A stretch of DNA of 64,000 nucleotides from Colocasia esculenta (GCA_014218235.1 CM024761.1:93989648-94053647); one strand, 5' to 3'. Positions 1 through 11,896 are shown, counted from the first letter of the stretch. Notes: generated from the sequence alone by a model not told the origin. Program-made: numbers and translations.

Positions 1-1204
1 CAAGTCTGTACGCCAAACCTCCGACACGCTCAGTAATGGTAAAAGGCCCAATAAAGCGAGGACTCAACTTTCCACGCTTACCGAACCTCACCACTCCCTT
101 CATAGGAGACACACGAACAAACACCTGGTCTCCTACCTGAAACTCGAGCGGTCGTCTGCGCTGATCTGCATAACTCTTCTGCCGACTCTGAGCTGACTGA
201 AGCCTCTGTCTCACAAGCTGAACTACCTCAACTGACTGCTGAACCAACTCCGGCCCCGTGACAACTCGCTCGCCAACCTCGAACCAGTCAAGAGGAGTGC
301 GACACTGTCGTCCGTACAAAGCCTCATATGGTGCCAAACCGATACTGGAGTGATAACTATTATTATATGCGAACTCGACCAATGGCAAGTGAGCTGTCCA
401 CGACCCCTGCCACTCCAGGCAACAAGCTCTAAGCATGTCCTCCAAAGTCTGGATAGTCCGCTCTGACTGACCGTCTGACTGAGGGTGGTAGGCGGAACTA
501 AAAGCCAACTCTGTCCCCAAAGCTCTCTGGAAACTGCGCCAGAACCCAGAAGTGAAGCGAGGATCCCTGTCTGACACAATAGAGATCGGCACTCCATGCA
601 AAGGAACAATCCGCTCTACGTACAACGCGGCCAACCTACTCACACCCCAACTAGTCCTGACAGGCAAGAATCTGGCAGTCTTCGTCAATCTGTCCACAAG
701 AACCCAAATGCTATCAAAACCTCCAGCTGTCCTCGGCAAACCACAAACAAAGTCAGTCGTCACGTGGTCCCACTTCCACATCGGAATCTCTAACGGCTGC
801 ACAAGTCCTCCCGGACGCTGATGTTCGGTCTTCACCTGCTGACAGACCAAACACCTAGCAACAAAAGCCGCTATGTCTCTCTTCATCCCAGGCCACCAAA
901 ACTGACGTCTCAACCTGTGATACATCTTGGTCGCCCCTGGATGAATAGAGTACCTGGAACCATGTGCCTCCTGCAACACAACTTTCCTGATAGACTCCTC
1001 AATAGGAACATAGAGTCTACCTCGGAACCTAACAGTCCTGTCCTCACAAAGCTCAACCTCTGGAAGAAGCAACACACTGCACAACTCGGGATCTGCCTGC
1101 TGAGCCTCAGCAACCTGTCTCACAACTGCGGGAGCTGCTAACAAACTGCCCAACACCAACTGACGACGACTGGAAGAAACTCTGAAAGACCCCTCTGTCG
1201 CAGA
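1..1204 (-). pseudogene. gypsy integrase domain, running off the window edge
   Basis: In the frame continuing from the RT/RNase H reading frame, the minus strand encodes an integrase: an HHCC-type zinc-binding region (CLVCQQVK near 850), a catalytic core with the DFVCGLP, SDRDPRFTS and YHPQSDGQSERT blocks holding the three acidic residues, and a C-terminal RFIGPF..ERVGGLAYRL block at 1-60. The enzyme would insert the cDNA into chromosomes. It is separated from the upstream polyprotein only by the TAG at 1205-1207. No further stop is seen down to position 1. A chromodomain is expected next but lies outside the window. Confidence 0.85.
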
Positions 1205-3543
1205 CTACCACAACTGCCACTCTCTAGGCATCAGATGACTCATCTGTGCTTTCCTACTCAAGGCATCTGCAACTACATTCGCCTTTCCAGGCTTATACTC
1301 AATGCTGAAATCATAGTCCTTCAGATATTCCATCCATCGACGCTGCCTCATATTCAGATCCCTCTGAGAAAACACATATCTCAAGCTCTGGTGGTCGGTA
1401 CGGACTACAAAACTCACTCCGTACAGGTAAAGACGCCAAATCCGCAAAGCAAACACCACTGCCGCAAGCTCTAGGTCGTGGGTCGGGTAACTCTCCTCGT
1501 GGGGCTTAAGCTGGCGAGACGCATAAGCCACCACTCGGCCTTGCTGCATCAAGACCGCACCCAAACCAACACCTGAAGCATCTGTGCAAACCTCAAAACC
1601 CTCCTCACCCGAAGGTAAGGCAAGAACTGGCGCCGACGTAAGCAGTCGCTTCAACTCTATGAAACTCTGCTCACACTGATCCGACCACTCAAACGGAACT
1701 CCCTTTCTCGTCAACCGAGTCAAGGGTGCAGCAACCTGAGAAAAATCTCGAACAAACCTGCGGTAGTAACCTGCCAAACCCAGAAAGCTACGAATCTCAG
1801 ACACAGATCTGGGACTCTCCCACTGCAAAACTGCCTCAACCTTCGCTGGATCTACTGAAACTCCCTCACCTGAGATCACGTGCCCCAAAAAGTGAACCTG
1901 TTGTAGCCAAAAGTCACACTTGCTAAGTTTGGCATACAACTGGTGCTCTCGCAAAGTCTGCAACACGATCCTCAGGTGCTCGGCGTGCTCCTCCTCTGAA
2001 GCGGAGTACACCAGGATGTCGTCAACAAACACTACGACAAACCGGTCTAAGAACTGGTGGAACACCCGATGCATCAGATCCATGAAGGCTGCTGGAGCAT
2101 TGGTGAGCCCAAACGGCATCACCAAAAACTCAAAGTGTCCATATCTGGTCCGAAAAGTAGTCCTCTCAATGTCCGAGTCTCTAATCCGCAACTGATAGTA
2201 GCCCGACCTCAAGTCAATCTTCGAGAAGACACGAGCAGACTGAAGCTGATCAAAGAGATCATCAATCCTAGGCAAAGGATACCTATTCTTGATGGTCACT
2301 TGATTTAGCTTCCTATAATCGATACACAACCTCAGGCTACCATCCTTCTTCCGGACAAACAAAACAGGTGACCCCCACGGAGAAAAGCTAGGACGAATAT
2401 AGCCCTTCTCCAACAACTCCTCAAGCTGCCTCTTCAACTCCCTCAACTCTGCTGGTGCCATACGGTACGGTGCCTGCGCAAAAGGTAAAGTGCCAGGAAC
2501 CAACTCTACAGTAAACTCAATCTCTCTCTCTGGTGGAAGACCAGGCAACTCTTCCGGAAAAACATCCGGAAACTCACACACTACAGGAATGTCTCCCACT
2601 CCCGAGGCAATCTGGTCAAGAGTCACTGCAGAAACTAGGAAACCCTGACAACCAGAAGCAAGCAACCTCCCTGCCCTCAAAGCAGAAACTAAAAAGCGAG
2701 AAGTAAGAGGTACGATACCCTGGAAGTAGAACGCCGCTGCCCCAGGTATCCGCAAGTGCACCCTCTTCTTCTGGCAATCCATCACTGCACCATACCGCTC
2801 CAACCAGTCCATACCCAAAATCACATCATAATCATGCAACTGCAAGGCAAACAGACGGGCTGACAACAACTGATCCTGCAACTGCACAGGTACCTCCTCG
2901 AGACAGTAGGACGTAAGGACAAAGTCCCCCGTCGGCAACTCTACTGCCAACTCAACAGACTCTCCCGAACTCAACTCTCCAAGGGAGTCTAAAAAGTCCT
3001 CAGACACAAAAGAGTGAGAGGCACCGGAATCAAACAAGACTCTAGCTGCATAACCAAAAACTGAAACAGTACCTTCCACCAGGTGAGCTGCCTCCGCGTC
3101 TGCACGAGTCAAGTGGGTAACACGACCTCTACCTCTCGACCCACCAGAACCTCCGGTCTGCTGACGCTGCTGCGCTGGTGCCTGCTGCTGCTGCTGCTGC
3201 TGCTGCACTCGGGGCTGTGACTGGGTCTGCTGCTGCGGCACACGAGGTAACAAAGGACAATCTCGCGCCATATGACCCATCTGGTCACACCGGTAACACT
3301 GCCCAGCAAAAGTACGTTGTACCTGCTGCGAAGGCTGACCTGTCGGCTGCTGAACACTCCCAACCGACTGCTGCCTCTGCTCTGCCTGCCTCCTATCACG
3401 CCGAAACTTCCTCCGAGATCCTGACTTCGCCGACGTCCCAGTAGAAGTGGACGCGTAGGAAGTCGTAGTCCTCGGGGTCGTCTGCACACTACCCTGCTGC
3501 TGGCGAGGCTGAGAAGGAACTACCTGCGCTGAACCTCTGCACT
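1205..3543 (-). pseudogene. gypsy pol: zinc knuckle, protease, reverse transcriptase, RNase H
   Basis: A long open frame of about 770 codons. In order it has a Gln-rich linker, a CCHC zinc knuckle (CYRCDQMGHMARDC), a retropepsin site (LFDSGASHSFVS), RT with KIDLRSGYYQLRI and the FVDDILVYS active site, and RNase H (CTDASG...DLELAAVVFALRIW). A natural product would be cleaved from a gag-pol precursor. A GTG at 3487 is not a real start: the frame stays open upstream to about 3543 and joins gag by a -1 frame change. It ends at TAG 1205-1207, where relatives continue into integrase; the stop is consistent with CAG to TAG. It is the best preserved gypsy pol here. Confidence 0.88.
3178..3205 (-). 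repeat. CAG/CTG trinucleotide run in coding sequence
   Basis: A run of about eight CTG/TGC units codes a polyglutamine tract between the zinc knuckle and protease of gypsy element 0. The surrounding linker is also Gln-rich. Confidence 0.8.
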
Positions 3544-4326
3544 CCGAGCACGAGTCCGCAAGGTGTCTGCCTCCAACGCTGCCGCTGTCTGATAGGCCGC
3601 ATCCAAGTCTGTGACACGAGCAACTATCAGCGCCTGCCTGAGCTCTGGCCTCAAGCCTCTCACAAACTGCTGAGTCCTCAGACCCTCATCTCCCATAATC
3701 TGCGGAGCATAACGCCCTAGCTCCACAAATCTGGCCCTGTACTGCACCACAGTAGAGTCCCTCTGCTGCAAGTCCAAAAATTGGTACAACCTCTCCATCC
3801 GAACGTAAGTAGGACAGAAGGCTCTCTCAAAAGAAACAACAAACTCCTGCCACAGAATCTGCCTAAGTGGACGAGACTGAAAAGTAGTCTCCCACTCAGC
3901 GGACCACCAAGTCAACGCCTGCGCCTGCAACTGGTAACTGGCTAGCAGCACTCGCTCCTCTGGAACACACTCCATGGAACGAAAAGTCCGCTCCACTGCA
4001 TCTAACCAAGCTCGCGCTACATCTGGATCAGGCTGGCCCAAAAACTGAGGTGGCTGAAACTGCAAGAACTCCCTCAACACCCTCCCAGTACCACCCTGGG
4101 GTACCGGCGCGTCACGGTGCTGAGCAACAAACTGAGCCATCCCCTCAAGAAATCAAGTCATGTCTAATCCCTGAGCTACCTGAGGTGGAGGTGGCGGCGG
4201 CGGAACAATACCACTATGTGTGTCCTATGGCAAGGGCTGCGTCTGCTGAGGTGGCGGAGCATCTCCAACCTCCGGACGAGTCGCCTGCTCGGCTACTCCC
4301 TCTCTAGGACGTCACCTAGGCGCCAT
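3520..4326 (-). pseudogene. gypsy gag (capsid), broken by stops
   Basis: The frame at 3520-4140 encodes a retrotransposon gag/capsid domain (FLQFQPPQFLGQPDPDVARAW, LLASYQLQAQALTWWSAEW, FVRGLRPELRQAL are typical of the plant gypsy gag family). The same frame extends upstream to an ATG at 4326 through three stops (TGA, TAG, TGA), each explicable as a C-to-T change of CGA or CAG. I therefore take 4326 as the ancestral start and the Met at 4140 as internal. Capsid ends at TAG 3520, and the zinc knuckle lies in the -1 frame downstream. A proline-rich stretch precedes the capsid. Confidence 0.82.
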
Positions 4327-4456
4327 AGAACTACACACAGAATAAAATACACACATAAATACACTAACTAACTCCGGGCTACATAGCTGCACTGTACTCT
4401 TTAGACTCTGAGTTAACATGATGGGTATTTCCTTATATATATCTCATCAGACCAGG

Positions 4457-4468
4457 CTCTCATACCAA
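4457..4468 (-). promoter_or_regulatory. tRNA primer-binding site of gypsy 0
   Basis: The minus strand reads TGGTATGAGAGC directly downstream of the 5' LTR, one base off the TGGTATCAGAGC complement of initiator Met-tRNA that primes most plant LTR elements. Confidence 0.85.
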
Positions 4469-4470
4469 AC

Positions 4471-6275
4471 TGTAACGACCCAGAACCCGCATTACCAGTA
4501 ACAACCGTAACCCGAATTCTGACCCGCTAACCCACAAGACAAGCTCGGAATGGTAGGAAGTGAAAGTCCGAGGAGACTATATGTAAGAAGATACACACCA
4601 TGCAAAGCAGTAAAATTCCACTATAAACATATCATATACAACCTCAGAGTCTGAGACAAAGTACAGAGTACATAAGTACAACAAAAAGGTACAACTCACT
4701 GCAGCTAGGGAGCACCAACACCGGAGTGGCTAGACTCGCCTGGAACGGGAGTCGACGAAGACCCACCTAAAGGGAAGGGAGTGAGTCTCAAGAAAAGAGA
4801 CCCAGTAGGGAAAAGTAACCCCACCGGCAACTAAACTAAAGTGCGGAAAGTAAAAACTGAAAGTAAGTACACGTCGCACCACAACACAAAACTGTAAACC
4901 ACGCGGCTCAGTAACACACACTCACACACACAGCAAGTAGGACTCAGCTAGGGTCTGTGGCTCGGCGTCCCGTCACCACAGAGGCTCTCAACCCCAGCCA
5001 CGTGTGCACACTACAGACGCTCTCTCTAGCGGTAGAGAAGGAGCTCCACGGAGACCGGCTCAAAACCACCAAAAGGAGTACGCACAGGACAGAGTCGCAC
5101 TCGATGTCCCGGCTCACTAGCGGAGGATAACCACACACTAGTCGTCTAGACGGAGTCGCACCCACGCCTAGGTAACACAACAGAAACGGGTACACGGTAA
5201 CGCAACGCGCGTACAACAGACGGAACACACTCAACGTCTGAAACCCCGTGCAGTAGTAAACACCTCGTGCCACAAACAACTACTCCTATGCACAGGCGGA
5301 GTCACACTCTAAGCCTGGCCCACTTGTGCTATTAGGGCGGACATCACATGTCAATCGCCTCTAATCACACAACTTAAGTCTGCTGGGACACAGAATATAA
5401 ACGGCCACATCGATTGCCGTTAATCAGAGATAAACGGCAGCCCCTATGTCGTCAACAATAACTAAACGGCAATCGACCTTGTCGTTTAAATCACCCCTGA
5501 AGATCTCAAGGTCAACAGATGTGGACGTTGATATCTTCAGTCCCCCATACCCAGAACTGAACCGAATCAGTCCCAATGGGCAGAAACACTAAATAACATT
5601 CTGACTGATGGAGGGAAACACATCCTCTCATCAATCCACATTAACAGAACATCATAATTAGACAATCTAACACCTAGATTATCCAAACCACCCTCAATTC
5701 CGGCATGATATAACCCAAACCCTAAACCATGATTTGCACATTAATTCAGTTAATTGGACATGCTGGTTTGCTGGGGAAGGTTATAGGGGTTAAGTCCCTA
5801 CCTCAGAACGCTTAATCAATCCCCAAACAGCCACCAATCGCGCCGGATCTCCTGAAGACTCCGCGCGAATCGCACCAAAACCACGCGCTTCCCGCCCGAT
5901 CTAGCAACACCACACGATCCAGGGGCTTCCCACGAGCTCAAATCACCCAACAGAAGCTGTAGGAATCAAGAAAGGCAAAGGTGGAAGAAAGGAGAGGAAA
6001 TGAGAAAGGAGAAGCTCTGCTCTCGGGCTGCCCTATTTCAATAGGACTGGTTAGTCGACGTCAACATCTATGGCCGCCAACTGAACCGCCTACAGAGTGA
6101 CGTCCAGATCACATGTCGTTGAGTTCAACATCAGACGTCCACATCGTGGACGCTGACTCAAACTCAACGGCAAGCCTTGGCCGTCAACCCCAAGTCAACG
6201 ACAATGGTCTTGTCGTCGACCACACAGAACCACTACAGACCCAATAAGGATCCACTAAAGACCCGAGACCTTACA
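4471..6275 (-). repeat. 5' LTR of gypsy element 0 (1805 bp)
   Basis: Bounded by TGTAA at 4471 and TTACA at 6275, next to the PBS on one side and LINE sequence on the other. It contains no credible gene. Two clusters of CpG-bearing motifs (ACGGCAATCGA, GTCGTC, GTTGACG) lie at about 5380-5520 and 6050-6230, in the 5' part of the LTR as transcribed. A donor-like GAG/GTAGGG sits near 5802 on the minus strand. Open frames at 4730-5279 look like chance frames. Confidence 0.88.
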
Positions 6276-6793
6276 GTTATCCTGCCCCACAATATCCTTG
6301 ACCGAGGCGCTGGGTGGCTGATAAGGTAAAGGAGAAGATAGATTTGTTTTGCCTACCCAGTTATGATGTAGGAAATCAATCTTTTCACCGTTCCCTAAAA
6401 TCCACCTGGAATTTTTTAGAATAAGAGATTTAACACTGGAAAAAACATCTGTAGATACACCATCTGGGAAAGCTTTCATGTGCTGAGTGAAAGGAGCGTG
6501 GAGAAATCTGCATCTGGCATACCTAGACCAAAGTGAATTACCATGAATAATATTCCAGACCAGTTTAGTAGTTAATGACACTTGGATTTGCCATAGACTT
6601 CTGATTCCCAGGCCACCCTCCTCCTTTGGCCGTTGAATAGTATTCCAGGAAACCCAATGGCGAAGTCTAGTACCATAAGCACCACCCCAAAAAAATTAGC
6701 ACAAAAGCACTGAACAAAGTGGATGACATATTTTGGTAAACAGGTGGCAGTCGCCAAATATATAGGAATAGAGCTGAGAATAGATTTAATCAA
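6276..6793 (-). pseudogene. LINE ORF2 C-terminal region, truncated by gypsy 0
   Basis: Two frames (6572-6793 and 6276-6581) match the post-RT part of plant LINEs, including LTTKLVWNIIHGNSLWSRYARCRF, a stretch that precedes the zf-RVT region. Coding stops at 6276, where the gypsy LTR begins; the last 20 bases of the annotated frame are LTR sequence. A thumb and RNase H-like tail, if present, would lie beyond the gypsy element. Confidence 0.7.
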
Positions 6794-6927
6794 AAAAATT
6801 CAACTTGCCTAGGACAGCAACTTGGATTTCCAAGAAACTAAGATGTTATTCACCTTGTCCATGATAAACTTGTAATTAGATATCTCCTTGCTTTGATCGG
6901 GATGCCCAGATAGGATAAAGTGCCATG

Positions 6928-8439
6928 CTATAATTTGAAACCAATGATCTCCTTAATCCGGTTCAGAGTAGAATCCATTGCTTTCTCAGACACAACAAAA
7001 CAACTCTTACTCACATTAATTTTCTGTCCAGACAATCTCTCATAGACATTTAAAAATTGAAGTAATCTCCTTATGTACTTAGACTGCCCATTAATAAAAA
7101 TGAGTGTATCATCTACATATAACAAGTGAGAAATTTCTGTGCATCCCCGGGGGCCTTTAAATGGAGCTAAAGCACCATTGGAGAATATTAGTCGAATACC
7201 ATGACTTACAGCTTCTTTCATAATAATAAATAATGCAGTAGCAAGTCGGTCCCCCTGTCTTAACCCTTCAGAGGATTTGAAATAACCAACCTGAGTGCCA
7301 TTAAACATAACAGAAAACCAATAGTTACTTACCAGCATACCCATGTAGGACACAAACCTAGAGGAGAAACCAAATTTACGCACGACAGCAAAAAGGAAGT
7401 CCCACTCCACTCTATCATAGGCTTTCATCATATCAAGTTTAAAGATCACATTTTGTCCTCTTATCTTCCTGCCAATATCCCTCATTATGTGTCTGGCAAT
7501 GAACACATTATCTAGGATAAACCGGCCCTTCACAAATGCTCCTTGTTCTTCCGAGATGATCATAGGCAAAATAGGGGTAAGCCTATCACAAAAATTCTGG
7601 AAATAATTTTATAACAGAAATTAAAAAGACTAACCGGATGGAAATCACTAAAGATTGAGGATCTTTAACCTTAGGAATCAGAGCAATGATAGTAGATGTA
7701 GCACTCCGCGGGAGGGGGGAGCCCCTGAAGAAATCTTGCACTGCTTGAATAACATCCTGTGCAATAATGCTCCAGTACGATGTATAAAAGAAGCCAGTGA
7801 AACCATCTGGCCTGGGAGAACCCTTACCATTCATCCCCCACACCGTTGCCGTGACATCTTCAGTAGATGGTAGCACACAAAGAGAATTATTAAGCTCCTC
7901 AGAAATTAATTGAGGGATGCAATCCAGTAAGTTGTTGTCGATGGTGTATGTCTCCGATGTGAGTAGTTTATGGAAAAAAGAGGTTGTTGCATCCTTGAGC
8001 AATTGTTGATCCTCACACGAATTATCTGAGCCATCAATATGTAACCTGTGGATATAATTTCTTCGACGGTTGCTTTTGACAATAGCCTGATAAGAAGCAG
8101 TATTGCGATGACCATTTTGAAGCCATTCCATCCTTGCTTTCTGACACCACATTTTTTCCTCATAAGAAGAGCACGCCGTAAAGAGGCTTGAGCAGTAGAT
8201 AGGATAGTCCTATTGGTTTTAGAGGGGTCACCATCGAACTGGCACTCTGTGGCCTCCACTTCCGATTCTTCCACCTGGATTTGCTGCTGCACAAGACCAA
8301 ATACCTCCTTATTCCAAATGCGAAGGGCCTGCTTCACCGCCCTAAGACGAAGAGTAAGAGTAGTAAAGGAGTCATGTTCAACTGCCAGCACCCCATGCCA
8401 AGCTTTTTCCACTACTGATAGAAAGGTCTCATTAGTCAC
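6928..8439 (-). pseudogene. LINE ORF2 linker and reverse transcriptase
   Basis: Three overlapping frames carry the endonuclease-RT linker (7906-8439, with coiled-coil character), the RT N-terminal region (7586-8152, including SPRPDGFTGFFY, the usual GPDGF block, and IALIPKV), and the RT palm (6928-7569: FKLDMMKAYDRVEWDFL, GLRQGD, and the catalytic YVDD). The catalytic box is intact although frameshifts separate the parts. LINEs more often have YADD, so YVDD is slightly unusual. This copies LINE RNA at the nicked target. Confidence 0.86.
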
Positions 8440-8626
8440 CCACCTGTCTTAAAAAATAAACCTACTAGGAGTAGGTTCCATATGATGAGAATAGATAAAC
8501 AGGGGGTTATGGTTAGAGACCCCACGTCTAAGGTGCCTGATTGTGGTACCAGGCCAAGAATCATGCCAGGGAGCATTAAAAAGCCCATGTCAGGCGAGCT
8601 TCACCTGAGCATTCCTAGTATGTATA

Positions 8627-9178
8627 TTAGACCAAGTAAATGCTGGTCCAATATAACCTTCTCAAAAAACCAGCACCAGTAATCATATAATTAAAATCCG
8701 CCACAGCCTCGGAAACAACAAAAAGGCCTCTGTATTTCTCATAGGGTTGAGCAACACAATTAAAATCCCCCGCCACCAACCAAGGAACATTGGAGATAGA
8801 TTGTGAGAAAACTAAGAGATCATTAGACATGTCCCTTCTATCCCTTGGGTTGCAGGCTGCATAAACCACCGTGAAGTAGCACTTAACCGAGAAGCTATCA
8901 TTTATTTCTAGAGTAATAAACTGAGAAGAACATCACACCACCATAATATTGTCCTGGGAACGCCAGAAAACCCAGATCTTCGACTCATCTCTGGAATTGC
9001 CAGCACAACTATCCATACACAAAGATCGACATGAAGGAGACACATTACAGAACTTGGACTTAGGTTCAGAAATACCTATGATATGAGGATTATACTGCTT
9101 GGCCAATCGTTTTAAATTTTTCTTATAAGGGCGGCTGGAAACCCCTCTACTATTCCATACTAGAGCTTGGCAAATCAT
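8627..9178 (-). pseudogene. LINE ORF2 apurinic-type endonuclease domain
   Basis: Starts MICQALVWNSRGV, the canonical N-terminus of a plant LINE exonuclease/endonuclease/phosphatase domain, with the N of WN expected to bind metal. After a frame change the domain continues with VYAACNPRDRRD and WLVAGDFNC (residues 1-80 of the 8627-8869 frame), the conserved GDFN block. This enzyme nicks target DNA to prime reverse transcription. At least one frameshift lies between 8869 and 8933, and the conserved SDH end is not visible, so the domain is broken. Confidence 0.82.
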
Positions 9179-9276
9179 GAGGATGAATAGCCATCACCTC
9201 CACCAACGGCTTTAGCCTTTGACATAGTTTTGACGCCTGGAGCGTGGATGACCATAGGAAGTAAGTTACCCTCCAT
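9177..9276 (-). pseudogene. C-terminal tail of LINE ORF1
   Basis: A 33-codon open frame from ATG 9276 ends in a Gly/Ser-rich tail (SKAKAVGGGDGYSSS) common at the end of plant LINE ORF1 proteins. Its TGA overlaps the ATG of ORF2 as ATGA at 9178-9175. Only the end of ORF1 remains, so the zinc-knuckle RNA-binding part is absent. Whether this Met is original cannot be said. Confidence 0.5.
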
Positions 9277-9284
9277 ATTCAAGT

Positions 9285-9804
9285 AACAATTGTACCAACA
9301 TTTGACTTAAGATGTATTTAATAAATGAATATATTGCAAGTAGTATGGTTTCTGAATTCTATATGCAATAACATGTTTTGAAATCATTACATATATGTTA
9401 GATTGGTAATCTATTTTTGGGTCGCTTGCTAAGTCTTCATTGTAGACTCATACTTGCTTAACATTTCAAGTGAGAAAGCAGATCCCGAGGCTTTGGTTGT
9501 GGGATCGAATTCGGAGCGAGATGATTGATTTTGATTGTGTGATTGAGAGATAATTGTATGTGAGGAATTGCTTTATGTTATGAACATTGTAATTGAACTA
9601 TATATAGCTTATGGACTTATTTGATGGATTATGGACTTGATTATTAAAGCTGATGAATTGTGCTTTATTTACGTTGCATTATTATATATTTGTGAATGAA
9701 TCAACCTACATTTGATATATGTTGGGGTGTGTTCCCCATGTATCACATCCCTTGGACTCGATGAGAGTTGGTATAATGGGACCGGGTCTAAGTGGGGTGT
9801 TATA
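9285..9804 (+). repeat. right part of a 5' LTR, plus-strand gypsy element 1
   Basis: AT-rich DNA ending in GGGTCTAAGTGGGGTGTTATA immediately before a PBS. The TATA end looks like a mutated TACA. The left LTR boundary is not visible; the LTR is either truncated or begins inside the LINE junction near 9285. No coding sequence seen. Confidence 0.6.
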
Positions 9805-9807
9805 GAG

Positions 9808-9822
9808 ATTGTATCAGAGCCA
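9808..9822 (+). promoter_or_regulatory. tRNA primer-binding site of gypsy element 1
   Basis: ATTGTATCAGAGCCA follows the LTR end and matches the Met-tRNA primer-binding consensus except near its start. Confidence 0.75.
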
Positions 9823-9944
9823 CTTGTAGGTTGAGGATATTCATGAGTAAACATCATCTTAAGTGATCCCTGTTCCTAAGTCTAAAATAAAGTACTAGAT
9901 AATTAGAGTTAGAGAAATTAACTAGCTTATTATTTTGCCAGGCC

Positions 9945-10195
9945 ATGGCTAGTCGTGGACATCGTGCTAAAGTCTTGGCTCGTAGGGAGGAGCAGAGGGA
10001 GAATGCTAATGCAGGGCAGCAGGTTCCAGCACCTCAAGGACCACCTGTAGCACCTCCTCCACTCTTGATAGATTATGGAACATTCATGCAAGGATTGGTT
10101 CAGGCTATGTAGACTCAGGCCAAAACTCAGGCAGCATTGCAGGCCAAGTGCAAGCTCAGGTTAGGTGTAGCTTAATGGTTGGCTTTAGTTCTCAT
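9945..10195 (+). pseudogene. gag N-terminus of gypsy element 1, split by copia 1
   Basis: ATG at 9945 opens a frame of 55 codons (MASRGHRAKVLARREEQREN, then proline-rich) ending at TAG about 10110, with further stops before the copia insertion at 10196. The gag resumes after the insertion at 21698 with a short PSMMERFSKM block resembling the gag ERF motif. It would be a capsid precursor. Most of the element, including all of pol, is missing. Confidence 0.6.
10191..10195. repeat. target-site duplication CTCAT, left of copia 1
   Basis: CTCAT directly precedes the TG of the left LTR and is repeated directly after the CA of the right LTR. Confidence 0.95.
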
Positions 10196-11533
10196 TGAAA
10201 GGTTGCAGAATTATCCAATATGGTAATCTAGAAGTGGGGTTGAATAGATTACTATCAATTAAAAATTTACTACGACCTTCTTTTAATGAAAATACAGACT
10301 TTTGAAACTGTAACAAAATTTAAGCTAAACTTAGATGTGTGTTAGTTGTAGGTAGATGGAGTAGCAACTCATTCAACGTGTGTAAAAGCAACGTGCCTAC
10401 AAAACATCGATCGTAAAGACGTGCAAACCACAGGACACAAATTTTTAAGGTGATTCGGAGTACACAACTTATGTATCCTACGTCCACCGTCCACACACAC
10501 ACGCAGAAATAACTGCTTATGAGCTGGTTCATGACTACAACTCACACACAGGAGTTGTCTGATGTGAAACCACGATCAGAACAACACAAACCACGTGAAT
10601 CAAGCACAAGAATGCTTGAAACACAACCACACACACAGAATTATGAGAAAATAGAGACAGAGAAGTGTTCTGAGTTGAAAGAACAAATCCTAATGTGGAA
10701 CTCTTCAACATGCTCGCCTATATGAACTTCAAACTTCGTCTTGGCAAGTATGGATTGATGGAGAAGCATGAATCATAGACGAACTGGCTTCACCTCCGCT
10801 TGGATGACGGATCTTCCTTTCCCTGGGTGGTAGGTTGAAGCAGAGCCGCAGGTGGAGGCTTTTTGTCTTGGGATTTGCATAGGGTTTGATGGTATGGCCT
10901 CATGCTGTGAAAATAACCCCATATGTCCTATATATATGGGTGTCCAAATATGGAGAGACGTGCTTAACAGAATCACCCAAAACATGGATCATATCTTGGA
11001 CATCGGAGCTTTCCAAAACTGCATTTGTCGACAGGCGATTGGCTGCTATCGACAGCTCCTGTTAAAGTTAGTTGTTGATGTTTTCTGGAACACTGGGTCT
11101 GTCGACAGCCACTGGGCTTCTGTCGACAGCTATTGCTGCAACTAGTTTTTCCAAAAGATGAAGTCTTCTGGATGACATTGCCTGTCGATAGGTAGCCTGG
11201 GGCTGTCGACAGCTACTGCCCTACTTTGTATTCTGATGCATTTGAAGTTCCTGTATTGGCTATCTGTCGACAGGTGTTTGTCCTGCTGTCGACAGGTGCT
11301 TGCTTGAAGTCTTTTTCAAGGCTTTTTGAAGTGGTCTTGAGTATCTTATCTTGTATGTATTCAACCTACATTTGAAAACATTATAAATGAGAATTCATGA
11401 ATACACATTGTCTTATCTTGTCCCTTGGTCATGTCTTTTATGTTTGTAACAAACAAGTCATTGTATCATCATCAATTGCAATGTTCATGAAAGTTACATC
11501 ATCAAAAACATTAAAGCAAATGGAAACCCAAAA
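10196..11533 (-). repeat. 3' LTR of copia 1
   Basis: TG at 10196; the other end matches the right LTR base for base up to 11533, except that the terminal CA has become AA. It carries about eight CTGTCGACAG-type palindromes between 11025 and 11310. AT-rich, with no gene. Confidence 0.93.
11025..11310. repeat. CTGTCGACAG palindrome cluster, copia 1 3' LTR
   Basis: Perfect and near-perfect copies of the 10-bp palindrome CTGTCGACAG spaced 20-60 bp apart, about 220-510 bp from the transcriptional 5' end of the LTR. Confidence 0.9.
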
Positions 11534-11547
11534 TTCTCCCCCTTTTT
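11534..11547 (-). promoter_or_regulatory. polypurine tract of copia 1
   Basis: The minus strand reads AAAAAGGGGGAGAA directly upstream of the 3' LTR, the plus-strand primer site. A second PPT-like tract lies at 11585-11598 and a third at 14683-14690. Confidence 0.88.
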
Positions 11548-11896
11548 GATGATGAAAAAATTTCAATTCAAGCACTTTGATGATTCTCCCCCTTTTGACA
11601 ACATTCAAAAAGACACATTAAGCACACATGGATAAGATGTAAGCATGGGAACTGAGGTTTTTCATTCATAGACATGCAATACACTCAGTTACAAAAATTA
11701 CCACTGCATGACATAAAGTGAAAGCAAAAGAAGGAAAGATACAGGACTGACTCAAAACACTAAGTGACCCAGTATCTAAATCCAGAAGGAAAATCCTAGA
11801 TAACCCAATGACTCTCTAGACATTGTCATGCCCTGGTACATCGGGATGACGAAAGCTATGAAACTCTGTAGAGAGCCTGGTAAGCTGATCTTGTAT

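Larger units (their letters stand above)
1..6275 (-). mobile_element. Ty3/gypsy element 0 (chromovirus-like), cut by window start
   Basis: Read on the minus strand the order is 5' LTR (4471-6275), PBS, gag, protease, RT, RNase H, integrase, which is the gypsy order. The integrase runs off position 1, so the 3' LTR lies outside the window. The right end (TTACA, inverted to the left LTR end TGTAA) abuts LINE coding sequence at 6276, so the element inserted into that LINE. Several in-frame stops and one gag/pol frame change make it a dead copy, although pol has a single stop over about 3.5 kb. Confidence 0.9.
6276..9285 (-). mobile_element. L1-type LINE, 5'-truncated, interrupted by gypsy 0
   Basis: Minus-strand order is the tail of ORF1 (9276-9177), endonuclease, reverse transcriptase and a C-terminal region, the last cut at 6276 by gypsy 0. 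The 3' end and poly(A) tail must lie left of the window. The 5' end stops inside ORF1, as expected from 5' truncation during target-primed reverse transcription. Many frameshifts and stops show a dead copy. Confidence 0.85.

Noticed and set aside
552..1141. Plus-strand frames opposite the gypsy 0 integrase
   Set aside because: Shadows of the minus-strand integrase, which has clear catalytic motifs.
3487..3489. GTG as start of the gypsy 0 pol frame
   Set aside because: The frame is open upstream and joins gag; plant retroelement pol is made as a fusion, not from GTG.
4730..5279. Minus-strand frames in the gypsy 0 LTR
   Set aside because: Aromatic- and Cys-rich chance frames within an LTR between the PBS and the LINE junction, without domain similarity.
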